DNA of 59,127 bases, from positions 1 to 59,127 of the forward strand of contig JBBQAM010000023.1 in the NCBI GenBank assembly GCA_038316335.1, read 5' to 3'. Below, piece by piece: positions 6,171 through 14,607 of this stretch. Made by a program: the position numbers and the translations under genes. Below the pieces are notes generated by a model. It saw nothing but the letters and a program-made list of their open reading frames with translations. It did no database searches and was not told the DNA's origin. The stretch comes from JALHST01 sp038316335. GTDB taxonomy: Bacteria; Bacteroidota; Bacteroidia; Flavobacteriales; Flavobacteriaceae. Within the stretch, counting starts at the first letter, position 1, and the number at the start of each line of letters is the position of its first letter.

Positions 6171-8894
6171 ATGCAGGAAATAAAACCGAAATATCTGAAG
6201 TTAAGCGGTCTTGAACCTCTTGTGGTAACTCCCGAAAGTAATTTCGTGAACGTTGGTGAACGTACGAACGTGGCTGGATCCAAGATGTTTCTTCGCCTAA
6301 TCAAGGAAGAAAAATTCGAGGAAGCCTTGGTTGTAGCCCGTGAACAGGTCGAAGGAGGGGCGCAGATTATAGATATTAATATGGATGATGGGCTGATCGA
6401 TGGTAAAAGGGCCATGGTCAAGTATTTGAATCTAGTTATTGCCGAGCCCGACATTGCGCGCGTACCGATCATGATCGATAGTTCTAAATGGGAAATCATT
6501 GAAGCCGGTTTACAAGTGGTTCAGGGAAAATGCGTGGTGAACTCGATTAGCCTAAAGGAAGGGGAGGAGCAATTCATTCATCATGCGAAACTGATCCGAA
6601 GATATGGGGCCGCGGTTATTGTCATGGCATTTGATGAACTTGGCCAGGCCGATAATTACGATCGACGCATTGAGATTGCGAAGCGCTCTTACGAGATATT
6701 GGTTCATAAGGTCGATTTTGCCCCCGAGGACATTATCTTCGATTTAAACATTTTCCCGGTAGCTACGGGGATGGACGAACACAAGTTGAACGCCCTTGAT
6801 TTCATACGTGCTACGAAATGGGTGCGCGAAAACCTCCCATATGCCAGTGTTAGCGGAGGTGTCAGCAATGTATCCTTCAGTTTTCGTGGTAACAATCCCG
6901 TACGCGAAGCCATGCATTCGGTTTTTCTATATCATGCGATAAAGGCGGGGATGAACATGGGCATTGTCAATCCTACCATGCTTGAGGTATATGATGATAT
7001 TCCCAAGGATCTCTTGGAAAGGGTAGAGGATGTTATCTTAAATCGTAGGGAAGATGCGACGGAGCGTTTGCTCGATTTTGCCGAATCGGTAATCGGGAAA
7101 AGCAAGGAAAGCAAGGTCGATCTCACGTGGCGGAAAGATCCCTTGCAAGATCGCATTACCCGAGCGTTGGTCAAAGGTATCGACCAATACATCATCGAGG
7201 ATATCGAGGCGGCACGGGCTAGTGTCAATGCCCCGATTGAAGTCATTGAAGGCCATTTGATGACCGGAATGAATGTTGTCGGCGACCTTTTTGGAAGTGG
7301 AAAGATGTTTTTGCCACAGGTTGTCAAATCGGCACGGGTCATGAAAAAGGCAGTTGCCTACTTGTTGCCATTTATTGAAGAGGAGAAGCTAAAAAATCCA
7401 CAAATAGGGGATACCCAAGGAAACGGGAAAATCCTTATGGCGACCGTGAAGGGGGATGTGCATGATATAGGAAAGAATATCGTAGGGGTGGTTCTGGCCT
7501 GCAATAATTATGAGATTATCGATCTTGGTGTAATGGTCCCGCCAGAGCGTATACTTGCCGCGGCCATTGAACATAATGTCGACATCATCGGACTTAGCGG
7601 GTTGATAACTCCTTCGCTCGATGAAATGGTGCATCTGGCCAAGGAGATGGAACGCAAAAAGTTTAGTGTTCCATTATTGATAGGTGGTGCGACCACGAGC
7701 AAGGCACATACCGCGGTGAAAATCGACCCGCAATATAGCCAAGTGGTGGTACATGTGAATGACGCTTCCAGGGCGGTTACCGTCGTAGGGGATCTGCTGC
7801 AAAAAGAAACGCGCGATGGGTATAAAAAATCGGTGAAGGTCGATTATGGGATTTTTAGGGAAAAATTCATGAACCGATCACAACATAAGGAATATAAAAC
7901 GCTCAAGGAAGCCCGCCAGAACAGCTTCAAAATTGACTGGAAAAATGCCGCGATCGTAACGCCCCATAAATTGGGGATTACGGTAATCGAGGAAATGGAA
8001 CTTTCGAAATTAGTTCCTTTTATAGATTGGACACCTTTTTTCAGAAGTTGGGAATTGCACGGTAAGTATCCTGAAATTTTAACTGATGCTATCGTCGGGG
8101 AGCAGGCCAAAGAACTTTTTAAAGACGCCCAAAAAATGTTAGAAAAGGTCGTTACTGAAAAATTAGTAACGGCAAAGGGTGTATTTGGACTGTTTCCCGC
8201 GAATCGAATCAACGACGACGATATCGAAGTCGATGCAACTTTGGCAGATTCTGGGAAGGCCGATAAAAATGAGGCTATCACCTACATTTTTAGAACATTG
8301 CGTCAGCAATTGCAACGCAAGGAAGGCGTGCCCGATTATGCCCTGGCCGATTTTATTGCGCCCAAAAGTTCGGGGGTACAAGATTATATAGGCTGTTTCT
8401 GTGTAAGCACGGGGTTTGGTACCGATGTGCTCTCAGATCGATACCGCGAGGATCTTGACGATTACAATTCAATCCTCATAAAAGCGTTGTCAGATCGGTT
8501 GGCGGAGGCCTTTGCCGAATACCTACACAAGGAAGTCCGCCAAAAATATTGGGGGTATGCCACGCATGAGAACTTGACCAATGAAGAATTGATCCACGAA
8601 TCGTATAAAGGCATTCGACCGGCACCTGGGTACCCAGCCTGTCCGGATCATTTGGAGAAATTAACGATATGGGAGCTGTTGCAGGTGGAGCGGAGAATCG
8701 GGGTCAAACTTACCGAAAGTCTTGCCATGTGGCCGGCTGCTTCGGTAAGCGGCTATTATTTCGGCAATCCCGAGGCCCGCTATTTCGGATTGGGAAAAAT
8801 AAAGGAAGATCAAGTTGCTGATTTTGCGAAACGAAAAGGAATGCAGTACGAGGAGGCCGCCAAATGGTTGGCCCCAAACATCGCAGATGATTGA
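6171..8894 (+). CDS. metH: Methionine synthase, folate-, cobalamin- and SAM-binding part (split MetH)
   Basis: A 907-residue protein holding the other MetH modules. A pterin-binding domain runs from about 20 to 290 (NVGERTNVAGSKMF at 27-40). The cobalamin cap and Rossmann domain follow, with D429-V-H431-D-I-G434 providing the histidine that ligates cobalt. The C-terminal activation domain has R816-P-A-P-G-Y821, the SAM-binding motif for reductive reactivation. It takes the methyl group of 5-methyltetrahydrofolate and hands it to the homocysteine module encoded just upstream. Expression is therefore B12-dependent in function and probably SAM-controlled through the shared riboswitch. Confidence 0.96.
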   Translation: MQEIKPKYLKLSGLEPLVVTPESNFVNVGERTNVAGSKMFLRLIKEEKFEEALVVAREQVEGGAQIIDINMDDGLIDGKRAMVKYLNLVIAEPDIARVPIMIDSSKWEIIEAGLQVVQGKCVVNSISLKEGEEQFIHHAKLIRRYGAAVIVMAFDELGQADNYDRRIEIAKRSYEILVHKVDFAPEDIIFDLNIFPVATGMDEHKLNALDFIRATKWVRENLPYASVSGGVSNVSFSFRGNNPVREAMHSVFLYHAIKAGMNMGIVNPTMLEVYDDIPKDLLERVEDVILNRREDATERLLDFAESVIGKSKESKVDLTWRKDPLQDRITRALVKGIDQYIIEDIEAARASVNAPIEVIEGHLMTGMNVVGDLFGSGKMFLPQVVKSARVMKKAVAYLLPFIEEEKLKNPQIGDTQGNGKILMATVKGDVHDIGKNIVGVVLACNNYEIIDLGVMVPPERILAAAIEHNVDIIGLSGLITPSLDEMVHLAKEMERKKFSVPLLIGGATTSKAHTAVKIDPQYSQVVVHVNDASRAVTVVGDLLQKETRDGYKKSVKVDYGIFREKFMNRSQHKEYKTLKEARQNSFKIDWKNAAIVTPHKLGITVIEEMELSKLVPFIDWTPFFRSWELHGKYPEILTDAIVGEQAKELFKDAQKMLEKVVTEKLVTAKGVFGLFPANRINDDDIEVDATLADSGKADKNEAITYIFRTLRQQLQRKEGVPDYALADFIAPKSSGVQDYIGCFCVSTGFGTDVLSDRYREDLDDYNSILIKALSDRLAEAFAEYLHKEVRQKYWGYATHENLTNEELIHESYKGIRPAPGYPACPDHLEKLTIWELLQVERRIGVKLTESLAMWPAASVSGYYFGNPEARYFGLGKIKEDQVADFAKRKGMQYEEAAKWLAPNIADD

Positions 8895-9041
8895 AATAAC
8901 AGGCATTTAAAGCAACCGAGCCGATGCGAGACCAAATAATAGACTCCTAGCTCATGTGCGTAGGATTGCAAAATTTGCTAGGTCAATACAACTGTACTGA
9001 GGGAAGCGACCGTGTTCTGCGTTCGGGATAGGAACGGCATC

Positions 9042-9087
9042 TTTTTTAGGGTCATCTTGAGCGAAGTCAAAAGGCAACCCTAAAAAA
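9042..9087. repeat. REP-like inverted repeat between metH and metF
   Basis: TTTTTTAGGGT (9042-9052) and ACCCTAAAAAA (9077-9087) form a perfect 11-bp inverted repeat around CATCTTGAGCGAAGTC-type sequence. The core resembles the widely scattered TCATCCTGAGCGAAGTCGAAGG repeat of many Bacteroidota genomes. The T-run precedes the stem and the A-run follows it, the wrong way round for a terminator on either strand. The rest of the 8895-9186 gap holds no convincing gene. Confidence 0.55.
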
Positions 9088-9186
9088 ATAAAGTGGATAG
9101 CCCGCTTCAACGCCAAAAGAATAGAAATTACAAAGTATACAACCACACAATAATCGATTCCCCACAAGGGGAGTAGGGAGCCAAGG

Positions 9187-10140
9187 ATGAAAGTAACAGA
9201 CCACATTAAAGCAGCAAAAGGGGAGACCCTATTTTCCTTTGAGATCATTCCCCCCGTAAAAGGCAGGAATATCAAGGAACTTTACGATAATATCGATCCC
9301 TTGATCGAATTCAAACCGCCATTTATTGACGTTACGACTTCAAGGGAAGAGTATGTCTATATTGATAGGGAAGGGCTTCTTGATAAAAAATTGACACGCA
9401 TGCGGCCTGGGACTGTAGGAATCTGTGCCTCGATAAAGCACAAATACCATGTTGATACGGTACCCCATGTACTCTGTGGTGGTTTTACAAAAGAAGAGAC
9501 CGAGTATCTTTTGGTCGACTGCCATTATTTGGGCATTGACAATGTTATGGCCCTTCGCGGAGATGCCATGAAAGAGGAAAAATATTTTGAACCTACAAAA
9601 GGTGGACATGATTATGCGGTTAGTTTGGTCAAGCAGATCCATGATCTAAACTCAGGCAAGTATCTTCATGAGGTAATCGAAACCGATGATTGTGCCAATT
9701 TTTGTATCGGGGTGGCCGGCTATCCGGAGAAACATTTAGAGGCACCCTCCTTACAATCCGATTTGAAAAGATTGAAGCAAAAGGTCGATGCGGGGGCCGA
9801 TTATGTGGTGACACAAATGTTCTTTGACAATACCAAATTCTTCGCTTTCGTGGAAGCGGCCAAAAATATGGGAATTAACGTCCCGATCATCCCGGGAATA
9901 AAACCAATCGCGGTACGACGCCATTTACAGTTATTACCACAAGTCTTTAGGATCGACTTGCCACAAGATCTCATTGAAGCCATTGACGCGTGTAAGGACA
10001 ACAAAGCCGTTCGGCAAGTAGGTATCGAATGGGCCATACACCAGTCAAATGAGCTCAAAGCAGCCGGGGTCCCGGTACTGCATTATTATTCGATGGGTAA
10101 ATCAGATAATATTCGCGCTATTGCCAAAGAGGTCTTTTAA
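9187..10140 (+). CDS. metF: 5,10-methylenetetrahydrofolate reductase
   Basis: A 317-residue TIM-barrel flavoprotein that reduces 5,10-methylene- to 5-methyltetrahydrofolate, the methyl donor used by MetH. Family segments include TLFSFEIIPPVKG at the N-terminus, IDNVMALRGD (around residue 119), DAGADYVVTQMFFDN (around residue 203) and PIIPGIKPI (around residue 237). It is about 20 residues longer than E. coli MetF (296). It follows the two metH genes after a 292-base gap with a repeat, so it may have its own promoter or depend on read-through. The pathway link with metH is certain; shared regulation is inferred. Confidence 0.95.
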   Translation: MKVTDHIKAAKGETLFSFEIIPPVKGRNIKELYDNIDPLIEFKPPFIDVTTSREEYVYIDREGLLDKKLTRMRPGTVGICASIKHKYHVDTVPHVLCGGFTKEETEYLLVDCHYLGIDNVMALRGDAMKEEKYFEPTKGGHDYAVSLVKQIHDLNSGKYLHEVIETDDCANFCIGVAGYPEKHLEAPSLQSDLKRLKQKVDAGADYVVTQMFFDNTKFFAFVEAAKNMGINVPIIPGIKPIAVRRHLQLLPQVFRIDLPQDLIEAIDACKDNKAVRQVGIEWAIHQSNELKAAGVPVLHYYSMGKSDNIRAIAKEVF

Positions 10141-10173
10141 TTTCAAGTATTCTAATTTTAGGTATCCTTATAG

Positions 10174-10215
10174 TTTGGAATTTGGAATTTGGAATTTGGA
10201 ATTTGGAATTTGGAA
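10174..10215 (+). repeat. Six tandem copies of TTTGGAA
   Basis: Six perfect 7-base units run from 10174 to 10215 and are followed by a short T-run. The array ends 51 bases before the start codon of the acyloxyacyl hydrolase gene, inside its probable promoter region. Because the unit is 7 bases long, gain or loss of copies by slipped pairing would shift promoter spacing. Confidence 0.9.
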
Positions 10216-10225
10216 TTTTTTATTT

Positions 10226-10266
10226 CATACCTCCTATTTCGTACTTGGTACTTATCTTTGGCTCCC
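10226..10266 (+). repeat. Degenerate TACTTCGTACTT-type repeat, with possible -7 box
   Basis: This pyrimidine-rich stretch (CCTCCTATTTCGTACTTGGTACTT..CTTTGGCTC) belongs to the same repeat family, in opposite orientation, as 11386-11446. CTTTGGCTC (10256-10264) is matched by GAGCCAAAG (11427-11435), so the acyloxyacyl hydrolase gene is framed by inverted copies. It also contains TATCTTTG (10253-10260), a perfect TAnnTTTG -7 box only 6 bases before the ATG, which would give a nearly leaderless transcript. Confidence 0.5.
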
Positions 10267-11385
10267 ATGAAACAAAGGCTGTTTATTCTTGCGTTATTAG
10301 GTAGCATTTTATGTTTTTCCCAGGAGCAAGAAATGCAGCATCCACATTTTAATGGGCGGCGCTACGTATTGGATGCCAATGAATTTTATGGGTCTATACT
10401 TCTTCACAACCCGGATATCTCCCATTTGATCAGCGATCATACCGGAGGCCTTATCGTGGGCCTGAATAGAAAAACCTACGGATACAGCGAATGGGAAGAA
10501 ATCTATAACTATCCTGATGTCGGTTTTTCCTTTGTGTATCAAGATATGAACAATACGACCTTGGGAAGGAATTTTGGTCTTTATGCACATTACAATTTCT
10601 ATTTTTTAAAAAGATTCCTGCAGTTTCGGTTTGGACAGGGAATCGCCTACAACACAAACCCCTATGACAAGTATGAGAATTTTCGCAACAACGCCTACGG
10701 ATCTAGGTTTTTAAGTTCGACCTATTTAATATTGAACTTTCACAAGGAAAATTTGCTGAAAGGCCTCGGATTCAAGGCCGGGATATCGGTTATACATTAT
10801 TCGAATGCCAATGTAAAGGCGCCCAATACCTCGACCAATTCGTTTGCCCTTAACGCAGGGTTGACTTATGATCTAGATGGAGGCAACGACGTTGCATATA
10901 TACATACGCCAAATCGGGAAAAGGTGGTCGAACCGATTCGTTTTAATTTCGTTTTTCGGACCGGGATAAATGAAAGTGATATCATCGGGTCGGGCCAATA
11001 CCCTTTTTATATCTTTTCGGCCTATGCCGATAAACGCCTGTCACGAAAAAGTGCCCTACAGTTAGGAACCGACCTCTTTTTTTCGAATTTCTTAAAAGAG
11101 TTGATCCGGTACCAATCGATTGCCTTTCCCGAATATAATGTGGCAGCGGACACCGATTTTAAAAGGGTCGGAATCTTTTTGGGGCATGAATTGTTTATCA
11201 ATAAGATGAGTATCATCGCACAATTGGGATATTATATTTATTATCCGTTTGATTTTGAGGGGCAGGTATACAATCGAGTCGGCTTGAAACGCTCTTTTGG
11301 AAAAAAAGTGTTTGGGACCATCACACTGAAATCACACGGTGCGAAGGCCGAGGCAGTGGAGTTTGGTGTTGGGGTACGGTTGTAG
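10267..11385 (+). CDS. PagL-like acyloxyacyl hydrolase (lipid A deacylase family)
   Basis: The start at 10267 is chosen because it begins a clean signal peptide (MKQRLFILALLGSILCFSQE), while the longer frame from 10189 would translate the upstream repeats. The mature protein of about 350 residues looks like an outer-membrane beta-barrel. The catalytic His-Ser pair of PagL is seen in H177-Y-S179-N180. PagL removes the 3-O-linked acyl chain of lipid A; other members act on unknown acyl substrates. At 372 residues it is about twice the size of proteobacterial PagL, as is usual in flavobacteria. The repeats on both sides suggest unusual regulation or past rearrangement. The exact substrate cannot be read from sequence. 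Confidence 0.8.
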   Translation: MKQRLFILALLGSILCFSQEQEMQHPHFNGRRYVLDANEFYGSILLHNPDISHLISDHTGGLIVGLNRKTYGYSEWEEIYNYPDVGFSFVYQDMNNTTLGRNFGLYAHYNFYFLKRFLQFRFGQGIAYNTNPYDKYENFRNNAYGSRFLSSTYLILNFHKENLLKGLGFKAGISVIHYSNANVKAPNTSTNSFALNAGLTYDLDGGNDVAYIHTPNREKVVEPIRFNFVFRTGINESDIIGSGQYPFYIFSAYADKRLSRKSALQLGTDLFFSNFLKELIRYQSIAFPEYNVAADTDFKRVGIFLGHELFINKMSIIAQLGYYIYYPFDFEGQVYNRVGLKRSFGKKVFGTITLKSHGAKAEAVEFGVGVRL

Positions 11386-11446
11386 AAATACGAAGTAGGA
11401 AGTACGAAGTACGAAGTTGGAGGTACGAGCCAAAGGTAGGAGGTGC
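11386..11446 (+). repeat. Degenerate GAAGTACGAAGT repeat cluster
   Basis: Imperfect copies of a unit near GAAGTACGAAGTTGGAGGTAC follow the stop codon of the acyloxyacyl hydrolase gene directly. The same family appears inverted at 10226-10266 and at 26841-26931. Confidence 0.7.
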
Positions 11447-11615
11447 GTGTTAGGCATTTAATGAATAAAAAGCGTTGAGCCATAACAAATGAGCAATGAG
11501 TAATCAACTTTACATTATGAATGTGATAGAAAAGTCTTTGAAAAGCTTCTTTTCCGTATTCGCTTGGGGAGGTTTCCTTCAACTCGGATACAAAAGACTT
11601 CAATTGCGTATGTTA

Positions 11616-12377
11616 ATGACCAAAATAAAATACATGATCGCTTATATTGCGATATTTATTATTGCGGCATGTAACTCCGATTCCGCCCCGGATTGTCTTC
11701 AAAATTCGGGTGAAATTGTTCGAACTGAAATTTCGGTACCTGACTTCACAAAGATCACCATTTTTGAAAAGGTAAGTTTGATTTTAAAGCAAGGGGATAC
11801 CCAAAAAGTGGAAATCGAAACCGGGGAATTTCTTCTTAATGAAATCTCGGCGAAGGTCGAAGGGGATCGTTTGATCGTGCGCAATGAAAATGGATGCAAT
11901 CTTTTTCGCGAGTATGGGCTTACAAAGGTGTATGTTACCTCGCCTAACATCAATGAAATTAGGAGTAGTACCGGTTTGGTCATCAAAAGCGACGGGCCCT
12001 TGCAGTACCCAAACATGACGCTACTGTCAGAAAGTTTTCTAAATACTGACGCTATTACGGTCGATGGGGCCTTCGATCTTGATCTTCAGGCCCAGAATGT
12101 CAATGTTATTGTCAATGGCATAGCCTATTTTAAATTAAAGGGAACTGTGATAAATTTAAGTCTGGTAATCGCCTCAGGTGATTCCCGGATCGAAGCCCAA
12201 GAGCTTCAGGCTCAAAACATCGATTTGAACCATCGTGGGTCGAACGACATGTTGATCAATGCCCGGCAATCGATCAAAGGCGTCATACGAGGTACCGGGG
12301 ACGTGCTCGGCTATCATCGACCGGCTACCGTTGCGGTTGAGGAAATTTATAAAGGGCGTCTTATTTTTGTAGATTGA
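11616..12377 (+). CDS. DUF2807 (GIN domain) lipoprotein
   Basis: The start at 11616 gives a lipoprotein signal with lipobox cysteine C19 (IFIIAAC); an ATG two codons earlier (11610) is equally possible, and the frame upstream of both is not protein-like. The 253-residue product carries the DUF2807 pattern of repeated beta strands (SVPDFTKITIFEKVSLILKQGD, then DLDLQAQNVNVIVNG), expected to form a beta-helix outside the inner membrane. Function is unknown; Bacteroidota commonly carry several such putative surface proteins. It follows the PagL-like gene after a repeat cluster and is probably separately transcribed. Confidence 0.82.
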   Translation: MTKIKYMIAYIAIFIIAACNSDSAPDCLQNSGEIVRTEISVPDFTKITIFEKVSLILKQGDTQKVEIETGEFLLNEISAKVEGDRLIVRNENGCNLFREYGLTKVYVTSPNINEIRSSTGLVIKSDGPLQYPNMTLLSESFLNTDAITVDGAFDLDLQAQNVNVIVNGIAYFKLKGTVINLSLVIASGDSRIEAQELQAQNIDLNHRGSNDMLINARQSIKGVIRGTGDVLGYHRPATVAVEEIYKGRLIFVD

Positions 12378-12490
12378 CTCCTCATGAAGCGTTCCATATA
12401 GTTCTGATACTAGACTTCACCATTATTTTTTTTGCAAGGAACCCCTAAAAATTGCCATTTAATTGATGCGGAGGATGACCCTGTGATCTG

Positions 12491-12498
12491 TACCTTTG
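12491..12498 (+). promoter_or_regulatory. -7 box TACCTTTG before the serine hydrolase gene
   Basis: TACCTTTG is a perfect TAnnTTTG match. The nearest upstream TTG is 25 bases away rather than 19-21, so the -33 part is weak. A transcript would start near 12505 and leave a leader of about 78 bases. Confidence 0.45.
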
Positions 12499-12582
12499 CA
12501 CCATGGTCATTATCAGACAAAAATTGAATAATTTGCTGCGCTTTACCTACGCCTAGTAGGGAATGCGCTCCAAAGGTAAATC

Positions 12583-13743
12583 ATGAATCCGATCCTAAAA
12601 TACATCCTGAATCTGTCGGCCTATCAAAGGGTCCTGGGCGACCACCCTAAACTCAAGGGTTTAGTTCGGGCAGAGGCCATGCTTTTAGAATTGGTAAATG
12701 ACAAGAAAGTGCCAGGGATTTCGATTACCGTATTGCATGAAGGCAAAAAGTTTCTTCAAAAAGGGTATGGATATGCCGACCTTGATTTAAAGAGTCCAAT
12801 ACATCCTCAATCAACCTTATTTCGTGTTGCCAGTGTTTCAAAGCCGATCGCGGCAACGGCTTTGGCCGCTATGGTCGCCGAAGGTAAAATAGATTTGGAT
12901 GCTTCTTTCTATGACTACGTACCCTATTTTCCCAAAAAACAATGGGATTTTACGATTCGCCAATTGGCGAGCCATACGGCGGGTATACGCGGCTATCAAG
13001 GTTTGGAATATGGTCTCGACGAGCCCTATTCGATACAGGAAGGTATTGAAATTTTCAAAAAGGATAAACTGCTATTCGAACCAGGTACCGATTTTTTATA
13101 CAATAGCTTCGATTGGGTCTTGATATCACTTGCTATGCAGGAAGTAAGCGGGATGCCCTTTGAGGAATATGTTCACGAAAAAGTGCTACTTCCTATGGCG
13201 ATGGATGCCACTTTTCCTGAATTCTTCAACCCTGGCATCGATTGCTATGGGGGCGCTGCCGCACTATCGAAAAGGGATGCTGGGCAGATCGGTCGTAATC
13301 CTAGCAGCAATAAAACAAAAGACTCCGCTACTTTTTATTCTAAATATAAGCTGGGATTTCGAGTTGCCAAACCAGTGAACAATTATTACAAATTGGCGGG
13401 TGGTGGGTACCTATCAACCTCTGAGGATATCGCGAAGTTGGGACAGGCCTACTTAGAGGGCCTACTTGCGCCCAAAGAACTATTTTCCCAATTTCTGACA
13501 GCACAGATTGTTCAGGGAAGGTCAACCTACTATGGGCTCGGATGGCAAGTAAGCCAAGACCGGCAGGGTCGAAATTATTATGGGCATGTGGGCAATGGCA
13601 TCGGAGGCTATTCGAACTTTTTTGTGTATCCCGACCAGCAAATGGTGTTTGTGATTTTGATGAATTGTATTGACCCAAAAGTGCAAGAAACGCTCGATCA
13701 GGCGATTGATCTTCTAATCAACGCCGCAAACGGTCCAGCATAG
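12583..13743 (+). CDS. Serine hydrolase of the class C beta-lactamase/penicillin-binding fold
   Basis: A 386-residue protein with the active-site S84-V-S-K87 (SxxK), the second box Y173-N-S175 in place of Y-x-N, and a late HVGNGIGG segment where the family has H-x-G. Members hydrolyse peptides, esters or beta-lactams; the substrate cannot be told. No clear signal peptide is present: the N-terminus (MNPILKYILNLSAYQ) is weakly hydrophobic, so the protein may be cytoplasmic. It stands between lipoprotein genes and seems to have its own promoter. A true resistance beta-lactamase is unlikely because such enzymes are exported and have a strict YxN motif. Confidence 0.82.
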   Translation: MNPILKYILNLSAYQRVLGDHPKLKGLVRAEAMLLELVNDKKVPGISITVLHEGKKFLQKGYGYADLDLKSPIHPQSTLFRVASVSKPIAATALAAMVAEGKIDLDASFYDYVPYFPKKQWDFTIRQLASHTAGIRGYQGLEYGLDEPYSIQEGIEIFKKDKLLFEPGTDFLYNSFDWVLISLAMQEVSGMPFEEYVHEKVLLPMAMDATFPEFFNPGIDCYGGAAALSKRDAGQIGRNPSSNKTKDSATFYSKYKLGFRVAKPVNNYYKLAGGGYLSTSEDIAKLGQAYLEGLLAPKELFSQFLTAQIVQGRSTYYGLGWQVSQDRQGRNYYGHVGNGIGGYSNFFVYPDQQMVFVILMNCIDPKVQETLDQAIDLLINAANGPA

Positions 13744-13814
13744 TTATAAACCCTAATTTTCGGCAAGGTTATTTTAAAATCGCTGGGCATTGGGTACTTT
13801 TAAATAATTTTTTA

Positions 13815-14390
13815 ATGAGGCGTATGAAACCAATTAAAAGGTACATTTTAACAGGAATATATGTGTCACTTTTCATTTCCTGTACCGGTGCAAAATCATT
13901 ATTCGGGGAACATGACCCCAACTGGATTGAAAAAGGCGAGGCCCATTGGGAATTTGTCAATGACACTATTGTGGGCAGTACCCAAGGCGGTGCTGGTTTT
14001 ATAATGACCAAGGAACACTATGGTGATTTTGTGCTAACGCTTGAGTTTTATCCTGATGAAACCGTTAATTCAGGCATCTTTATTCGTTGTAAAAACGATG
14101 AACTCAGTTATACCGATTGTTATGAAATCAATATATGGGATAGACATCCCGACCAAAAAAACCGGACGGGGGCAATTGTTTCAAGGGCCGTTCCCTTGGC
14201 TCAGGTACAGACCGTGAACAAATGGAACACCTACAAAATAAAAAGCGACACCGACCACATTCAGGCGTGGGTCAACGGCGTATTGACCGCCGATATAAAA
14301 AATGACGACCGCAAGGAAGGATATATCGGTCTGCAGGCTGCCGAGATCGGTACCGTCAAATTCCGTAACGTGCGTATTAGGCGATTGTAG
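13815..14390 (+). CDS. DUF1080 (3-keto-disaccharide hydrolase-like) lipoprotein
   Basis: A 191-residue protein with a lipobox cysteine C23 (SLFISC); a start at 13824 would also keep the signal. The rest is a concanavalin-like beta sandwich of the DUF1080 family: GDFVLTLEFYPDETVNSGIFIRC, CYEINIWD, KWNTYKIKSD and final GYIGLQ..VKFRNVRIRRL. Some DUF1080 members hydrolyse 3-keto-glycosides in sugar breakdown, but most are uncharacterised. There is no sugar oxidoreductase nearby to support that role. The domain identification is firm, the function open. Confidence 0.85.
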   Translation: MRRMKPIKRYILTGIYVSLFISCTGAKSLFGEHDPNWIEKGEAHWEFVNDTIVGSTQGGAGFIMTKEHYGDFVLTLEFYPDETVNSGIFIRCKNDELSYTDCYEINIWDRHPDQKNRTGAIVSRAVPLAQVQTVNKWNTYKIKSDTDHIQAWVNGVLTADIKNDDRKEGYIGLQAAEIGTVKFRNVRIRRL

Positions 14391-14461
14391 ATTGCGAGCT
14401 TAATACACCTTCCATTTTTTTCTCTAATCATTACAAATTCAGAGCTTTACAAAAAACTAAT

Positions 14462-14549
14462 CCAGGAAACCTGGTAAGATCTAGTGCCCAACTTCTTAGG
14501 CACCTAATAGAGCAAAACTTTGCTGGTTCGTTATTTCAAAAGTTAGATC
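14462..14549 (+). ncRNA. Candidate structured RNA leader before the 14608 gene
   Basis: Several helices can form close together: CCAGG-AAA-CCTGG (14462-14474), GTGCC(10)GGCAC (14484-14503) and AACTTT(17)AAAGTT (14516-14544). GATCT (14478-14482) pairs with AGATC (14545-14549) and encloses the last two as a three-way junction. An alternative hairpin AGCAA-AACT-TTGCT (14511-14524) competes with the third. The element ends 58 bases before the gene. No known riboswitch class was recognised; AT-rich DNA gives such pairings by chance fairly often. Confidence 0.3.
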
Positions 14550-14607
14550 CAAGTTAATGATTATTCTTGTTTAAGAATTAATGAGTATTTTTAAACAAAA
14601 ATTTAAT

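Noticed and set aside
9014..9036. Minus-strand sequence GTTCCTATCCCGAACGCAGAA resembling the conserved loop of 5S rRNA
   Set aside because: Only about 20 bases match and no flanking 5S helices or rRNA genes are present, so chance or a tiny fragment is more likely than a gene.
8952..9275. A 107-codon minus-strand frame between metH and metF
   Set aside because: It spans the REP-like palindrome and the start of metF; the hydrophobic stretch comes from metF antisense.
10174..10215. CRISPR-like array
   Set aside because: The 7-base units are directly adjacent with no spacers; this is a simple tandem repeat.
10189..10266. N-terminal extension of the PagL-like protein
   Set aside because: It would translate the TTTGGAA repeats, and the signal peptide begins at 10267.
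14462..14549. A tRNA gene
   Set aside because: There is a GGTTCG that recalls a T loop, but no 7-bp acceptor stem, no anticodon arm of correct size and no CCA context.
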